DNA from: Enterocloster aldenensis
Lineage (GTDB): Bacteria > Bacillota > Clostridia > Lachnospirales > Lachnospiraceae
Direction of reading: 5' to 3'
Length of the DNA stretch: 64,000 nt
NCBI RefSeq assembly: GCF_003434055.1
Contig: NZ_QVEX01000001.1
Location: 1,291,074-1,355,073, forward strand
This document shows positions 59,943-64,000 of this stretch, piece by piece. A program made the translations under genes and the position numbers. Numbering within the stretch: the first letter of the stretch is position 1; every line of letters begins with the position of its first letter. The notes beneath the pieces are model-generated. The model was not told the DNA's origin, searched no databases, and saw only the letters and a program-made list of their open reading frames with translations.

Positions 59943-62198
59943 TTAGCTGGAGCAGCTCTCGCACTCCTCCACCTCCAGTGACTGGCTGCGCACATAGTAA
60001 ATGGTCTTGACCCCCTGTTCCCAGGCCAGGATATATAGGTTTAACAGCTGCCGCATGGTATACTCATTGGTGATATACAGGTTTACGCTCTGGGCCTGGT
60101 CGATATGGCGCTGGCGCACCCCGGCCGCCCGCACCGTATAGGTCTGGTCAATGGTGTATGCGCTTTTATACAGCCAGAACGTGCTGATATCCAGCTCAGG
60201 CGCCACCCTTGGCATGATGGAATTCTTCTTTTCCTCCAGAAAGAAACGCTTCATCACCGGATCCAGGCCGGCGGTTGTCCCGGACAGGATGCTGGTGCTG
60301 CTGGTAGGCGCCACCGCCATCAGCCATGCGTTGCGCATCCCCTGCGCAGCCACGTCCGCTGCCAGCCCGGCCCAAGGTCCGCCTTCATATCCCCTCTTTT
60401 TAAAATACTCCCCTGTCTGCCATTCACTGCCCTCAAAATATTCATAGCTGCCCTTTTCCGCGCCCAGGGCACTGCTGGCCCGGATGGCCGCATAATTAAT
60501 CCGTTCAAATACCTGGTCTGCAAATGCAAGGTGTTCTTCGCTTTCCCACCTAATCCTGTGCTTTGCCAGCATATGATGATATCCGCTGACCCCAAGCCCG
60601 ATGCTCCGGTAACGCCTGTTGGTCACTTCGGCATAGGGAAGGGGATAAAAGTTCAGATCAATCACATTGTCCAGCGCCCGCACGGCCGTGGAAACAATTT
60701 CCCCCACCTCCCTGTCGCTGGTCACGTCAATGTTGCCAAGACAGAGGCTTGCCAGGTTGCACACCACAAAGTCGCCCGGCCTGGTGGTATTCACAATCAC
60801 GGTGTCCCCCTCCCTGTTAAGGATTTCCGTTGACACGGATTCCACGGGCGACATGTTCTGGGCAATCTCAGTGCAGAGGTTGGAGCAGTAAATCATTCCC
60901 TTATGGCTGTTGGGATTGGCTTTGTTTACAATATCACGGTTGAAGGCAAAGGGCGTCCCGGTTTCCACTGCGGACTTGAGGATCAGCCTCACCGCGTCCT
61001 TAAGCAGAACCGTGCGCTTGGAGATGCGCGGGTCCTTCACGCAGTCCCGGTAACGTTCTTCCCACTCCTCCCCATAGGAATCCTCCAGGCAGTAACCTTT
61101 GACTGCCTCTATCTCATGGGGACACATAAGATACCAGTCCTGGTCCAGGTTTTCCTTTGCAAGCCTCCAGAACAGGTCCGGGTAACACACCCCCGGGAAA
61201 ATATCATGGGCCTTCATCCTGTCGTCCCCGTTATTGGTCCTCAATTGAAGGAACTCAGGCAGGTCCTTATGCCACGCATCCAGATAGACCGCAGCAGCGC
61301 CCTGGCGCATCCCAAGCTGGTCCACGGCCACAGCCGTGTCATTGACCAGCTTTATCCAGCGTATCACCCCGCCTGCAGCCCCCTTAAAGCCCCGTATGCT
61401 GCTGCCGGTTGCCCTTACCTTTCCAAAGTACAGCCCCATGCCGCCGCCGAACTTGCTGACCTGGGCAAAATTATCCACGCTTCTGTATATGCCCTCCAGG
61501 CTGTCCGGCACCGTATCAATAAAACAGCTGGAAAGCTGGTGGTATGGCTTCCTGGCATTGGAAAGGGTGGGGGTGGCCATGGTGACCTTTATCTGGCTGA
61601 GCATGTCATAGAACCGGCGCACCCACTCCATCCTGACCTCCTTCTTTTCCTTCATGGCCAGGTGCAGCGCAATCCCAAGGTACATTTCCTGGGGCGTCTC
61701 CAGTCCATGGCGCTCACGGTCCTGTATCACATAACGCTTCAGCAGGAGGTCCAGCCCCGCGTAGGTGAACAGGCAGTTGCGCTCCTCACGGATAAATCCC
61801 TGGGCCTGTTCAATCTCCTCCCTGCTGTAATTCTCAAGGATATACGCCCCGTAAAGCCCCTGGTCCGTCAGGTATTCAAGCTTATCATACAGGGAGACGA
61901 TACCCAGGGTCCCAAGACGCTCCTCAACTTCCTGTTGGAATTGGCAATACCTGAGCCTGGCCGCTGCAAATTCCCACCTTGGCGCCTCCCTGGAGGTCAG
62001 CTCTGCCGCGGACCGGATAAGGGTCTCCATGTGTTCCTCAGGAGTCATATTCGCTTTTTCAAATGCCCTGCAGCGCTCAAATAAAAGCTCCAGCCCATAG
62101 CCTTCGCCTGTAAAATCACGTCCGATTCCCTTCAGGCACTCCATGAGCCCCGGATTCCTGGTCCCGCGGACCGCTTCGTTTATATACGCATCATTCAT
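59943..62198 (-). CDS. nrdA: ribonucleoside-diphosphate reductase large subunit (NrdA)
   Basis: A 751-residue R1 subunit. Seen are TMATPTLSNARKP, SSCFIDTVPDSLEGI, KFGGGMGLYFGKVRATGS, the radical-site area (NLCTEIAQ and CNLASLCLGNI, with cysteines) and a C-terminal CESC pair for thioredoxin-type reduction. The N-terminus has no ATP-cone that I can see, so overall activity may not be controlled by the usual dATP switch, as in the shorter NrdA subgroups. AAGGAGAT lies a few bases before the ATG. It heads an operon with nrdB and has candidate NrdR boxes upstream. Confidence 0.92.
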   Translation of the reverse strand: MNDAYINEAVRGTRNPGLMECLKGIGRDFTGEGYGLELLFERCRAFEKANMTPEEHMETLIRSAAELTSREAPRWEFAAARLRYCQFQQEVEERLGTLGIVSLYDKLEYLTDQGLYGAYILENYSREEIEQAQGFIREERNCLFTYAGLDLLLKRYVIQDRERHGLETPQEMYLGIALHLAMKEKKEVRMEWVRRFYDMLSQIKVTMATPTLSNARKPYHQLSSCFIDTVPDSLEGIYRSVDNFAQVSKFGGGMGLYFGKVRATGSSIRGFKGAAGGVIRWIKLVNDTAVAVDQLGMRQGAAAVYLDAWHKDLPEFLQLRTNNGDDRMKAHDIFPGVCYPDLFWRLAKENLDQDWYLMCPHEIEAVKGYCLEDSYGEEWEERYRDCVKDPRISKRTVLLKDAVRLILKSAVETGTPFAFNRDIVNKANPNSHKGMIYCSNLCTEIAQNMSPVESVSTEILNREGDTVIVNTTRPGDFVVCNLASLCLGNIDVTSDREVGEIVSTAVRALDNVIDLNFYPLPYAEVTNRRYRSIGLGVSGYHHMLAKHRIRWESEEHLAFADQVFERINYAAIRASSALGAEKGSYEYFEGSEWQTGEYFKKRGYEGGPWAGLAADVAAQGMRNAWLMAVAPTSSTSILSGTTAGLDPVMKRFFLEEKKNSIMPRVAPELDISTFWLYKSAYTIDQTYTVRAAGVRQRHIDQAQSVNLYITNEYTMRQLLNLYILAWEQGVKTIYYVRSQSLEVEECESCSS

Positions 62199-62289
62199 AA
62201 TCTCATTATTATCTCCTTATGTTCCTTCCATACATAACCCTTACGGCACAGATTCCAGCCGCGCTTCAGAGCCACGGTTCCCATTATAA

Positions 62290-62346
62290 ACCATATATCT
62301 TGTGGTTACAAGCTGATTTTATACAAAAATACCCAAAATGCTGTGT
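62290..62346 (-). promoter_or_regulatory. candidate paired NrdR boxes upstream of nrdA
   Basis: Two 16-bp sites, ACCATATATCTTGTGG (62290-62305) and ACCCAAAATGCTGTGT (62331-62346), each match about 12 of 16 positions of the consensus ACACWATATATWGTGT. Their spacing of 41 bp is close to four helical turns, and they lie 90-150 bp upstream of nrdA. The score is moderate. Confidence 0.4.
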
Positions 62347-62452
62347 TTTACCCAAATTTACCAAATTTCATATCCATCTCATATTTCCTTGCTGTCCGCC
62401 TTATATTCCCCCTCTGCCTACTGCCCGAATTTCCAGGATGGGCCCCTTCCCG

Positions 62453-62672
62453 GACCAATCGGATGCCCCTTCCTGGCTGCCCGGATGTACCTTCCTGGAC
62501 CGGCCAGATGTACCTTCCCGGACCGATTGGATGCCCCTTCCTGGCTGCCCGGATGTACCTTCCCGGACCGACCCGATATACCTTCCCGGACCGACCCCAT
62601 GTACCTTCCCGGACCGACCCCATGTACCTTCCCGAACGGCCGGATGCCCCTTCCTGCGCTGACCGGATATCC
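62453..62672. repeat. 22-23 bp tandem repeat upstream of nrdA
   Basis: About nine units of the form ATGTACCTTCCCGGACCGACCCC and ATGCCCCTTCCTGGCTGCCCGG stand in head-to-tail order between the yitT gene and nrdA. Two sub-types alternate. Open frames through it are by-products. The remaining bases of 62199-62865 hold the nrdA promoter and the yitT leader. Confidence 0.85.
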
Positions 62673-62865
62673 CACTCCCAGGCGCCCCTCATCCGCCCGT
62701 TCCCAGCTACAGCCTTATGGTTGTAACCATTTCAGCAAAAAAGGTGATTGCACTTGTGGCCCTTTCCGCTTATTATATGGTTGGATTGTTAATAACAATG
62801 CGGCAGAACCGCAAAGGGGGTAAACTTTCCGGACCATACGGTATTGTGTCCGGGAAGCAGGGATT

Positions 62866-63729
62866 ATGAAAGAATTGAAAAATCCATTCTGGCGCATGGC
62901 AGCCGAGTATGGTGTCATTACTTTAAGTATCTGGATTATGGTAGTGGGGATTTACTTTTTCAAATTTCCAAATCATTTTGCATTTGGAGGCGTAACAGGC
63001 TTTTCCACCGTGGTCAGCGAGGCAACCCGCTGGTCTGCAGGCGACTTCACATTCATTGTGAACACGGCCCTGCTCCTGCTGGGCTTTATTTTCCTTGGAA
63101 AGGGATTCGGCCTTAAGACCGTTTATGCCAGCATGCTTATGTCTGTCAGCCTTTCCATGCTGGAGCGCGTCTGCCCTCTGGCCCGTCCTCTGACAGAGGA
63201 ACCGCTGCTGGAGCTTATGTTTGCGATTTTCCTCCCGGCCGTGGGCACTGCCATCCTGTTTCATATCGGGGCCTCCAGCGGGGGAACCGATATCATTGCC
63301 ATGATATTAAAAAAGCACACCAGCCTTAACATAGGGACCGTCCTCATGCTGGTGGATGTGGCTGCCGTGGCTTCCTCCTTCTTTATATTCGGACCGGAAA
63401 CAGGGCTGTTCTCCACCATTGGCCTTGCCGCCAAGTCCCTTGTGATTGACGATGTCATCCAGAACATCAACCTTTGCAAATGTTTCAATATCATATGTGA
63501 TGACCCGGACCCGATCTGTGACTATATCATTAACACGCTGCACAGAAGCGCCACGGTCTACCATGCCCAGGGTGCTTTTTCCCACCATGAAAAAACAGTC
63601 ATCATGACTACCATGAAGCGCAGCCAGGCCCTGAAACTGCGCAATTACATCCGCGGGATAGAGCCCACTGCGTTCATGCTGATTTCCAATTCCAGCGAAA
63701 TCATCGGGAAAGGGTTTCTGACTAACTGA
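62866..63729 (+). CDS. YitT-family membrane protein
   Basis: A 287-residue protein of the YitT family (DUF161 plus C-terminal DUF2179). Five or six hydrophobic helices (VITLSIWIMVVGIYFFKF, FGGVTGFSTVVSEATRW, FIVNTALLLLGFIFLGKGFG, IFLPAVGTAILFHIGASSGGTDIIAMIL) precede a soluble tail (VYHAQGAFSHHEKTVIMTTMKRSQALKL) that is typical of DUF2179. The function is unknown; several copies per genome are common in Firmicutes. GGAAGCAGGG precedes the ATG. A terminator follows. Confidence 0.92.
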   Translation: MKELKNPFWRMAAEYGVITLSIWIMVVGIYFFKFPNHFAFGGVTGFSTVVSEATRWSAGDFTFIVNTALLLLGFIFLGKGFGLKTVYASMLMSVSLSMLERVCPLARPLTEEPLLELMFAIFLPAVGTAILFHIGASSGGTDIIAMILKKHTSLNIGTVLMLVDVAAVASSFFIFGPETGLFSTIGLAAKSLVIDDVIQNINLCKCFNIICDDPDPICDYIINTLHRSATVYHAQGAFSHHEKTVIMTTMKRSQALKLRNYIRGIEPTAFMLISNSSEIIGKGFLTN

Positions 63730-63765
63730 CGGGTACAGGCATGTGTAATCAGACAGTCATATAGC

Positions 63766-63814
63766 AAAAAGGAAGCGGATATATGCGCCGGCGCATACAC
63801 CCGCCTCCTTTTTT
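63766..63814. terminator. intrinsic terminator after the yitT-family gene
   Basis: AAAAAGGA-GCGG at 63766 pairs with CCGC-TCCTTTTT ending at 63814, with a second hairpin (TATGCGCCGGCGCATA, 63782-63797) at the tip and a T run on the plus strand. It also has A flanks, so it may work both ways. Confidence 0.88.
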
Positions 63815-63967
63815 GATTGCCAGGATCAACGCCAGGACAGGCGGCATCAGGGACACTCATGTAATCGGCAGGCAGAACCCCTATGAGGTTCATGATAATA
63901 ACAGCCAAAGCGGTTATTGTGACAACGGTAAAGGAGGGGTTTCATCCATCATCCCAGACAGTCGCCG

Positions 63968-63986
63968 CCACCCGTAAAACGGGTGG
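63968..63986. repeat. hairpin resembling an IS200/IS605 end
   Basis: CCACCCGT-AAA-ACGGGTGG forms an 8-bp stem with a 3-base loop, followed by GCTCGGTGAACGGGT, which repeats the ACGGGT word. Short subterminal hairpins of this type mark the ends of IS200/IS605 elements. The window stops 14 bases later, so the element, if any, lies outside. Confidence 0.35.
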
Positions 63987-64000
63987 CTCGGTGAACGGGT

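Noticed and set aside
59846..59995. N-terminal extension of NrdB
   Set aside because: It is Ala/Arg-rich translation of the intercistronic hairpin; AAGGAG sits ahead of the ATG at 59845.
63783..63977. 64-codon plus-strand frame near the right end
   Set aside because: It starts inside the terminator hairpin and has no family or ribosome site.

Overview
The window looks like a chromosome segment of a spore-forming, anaerobic Clostridia species, most probably a Lachnospiraceae of the Enterocloster/Lachnoclostridium type (inference). The grounds are gene content (YyaC spore protein, MutS2, YhaM, YitT, TRAP and SLC13 carboxylate uptake, LysM and choline-binding-type envelope proteins), strong GGAGG ribosome sites, moderate G+C outside the accessory region, and many different short tandem-repeat arrays. 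No rRNA, tRNA or CRISPR was found.

Layout. 1-7 kb: end of a threonine aldolase gene, then a YiaK/YiaMNO-like cluster (2,3-diketo-L-gulonate reductase plus tripartite TRAP transporter) with its LacI-family regulator; both are joined by a shared GCAATCGATTGC operator. 7-16 kb: Fpg-like protein lacking the catalytic proline, GNAT and DUF3788 proteins, FUSC exporter, a pair of nucleotidyltransferases, small proteins, a HEAT-methyltransferase fusion, an HTH-desulfoferrodoxin fusion and DUF2200. 16-28.9 kb: AT-rich accessory region with two GNAT genes, decayed genes, a DUF1016 nuclease-family gene with an odd repeated palindrome, a compact Tn916-related integrative mobilizable element (two HTH regulators, putative oriT, MobT/Rep_trans relaxase, Xis, Int), a broken serine recombinase and a probable AbiG two-gene abortive infection system. 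29-36 kb: RlmD-type rRNA methyltransferase and MutS2, both with in-frame minisatellite insertions, the YhaM exonuclease, and an HtrA-like protein that has lost its catalytic residues. 36-45.6 kb: two-component system, cell-wall-binding protein, ROK glucokinase, DUF5711, LysM protein, YyaC, a long hairpin repeat and a sugar nucleotidyltransferase. 45.7-47.7 kb: chemoreceptor. 47.7-57.4 kb: a tight operon for four-carbon acid-sugar catabolism (DUF1537 kinase, Fe-ADH, DapA-like aldolase, PdxA2, D-2-hydroxyacid dehydrogenase, SLC13 permease, MBL hydrolase) divergent from a PrpR_N-type regulator lacking the sigma-54 GAFTGA loop. 57.4-64 kb: M20 deacylase, class I ribonucleotide reductase nrdAB with candidate NrdR boxes, a YitT protein and, at the edge, a hairpin resembling the end of an IS200/IS605-type element.

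The two sugar-acid loci (YiaK/TRAP and DUF1537/PdxA2) suggest an organism that uses oxidised sugars of gut or plant origin. The most distinctive feature is the number of unrelated minisatellites: at least ten arrays with units from about 7 to 38 bp, two of them expanded in frame inside conserved housekeeping enzymes. Family calls rest on remembered motifs and sizes; no database search was made.
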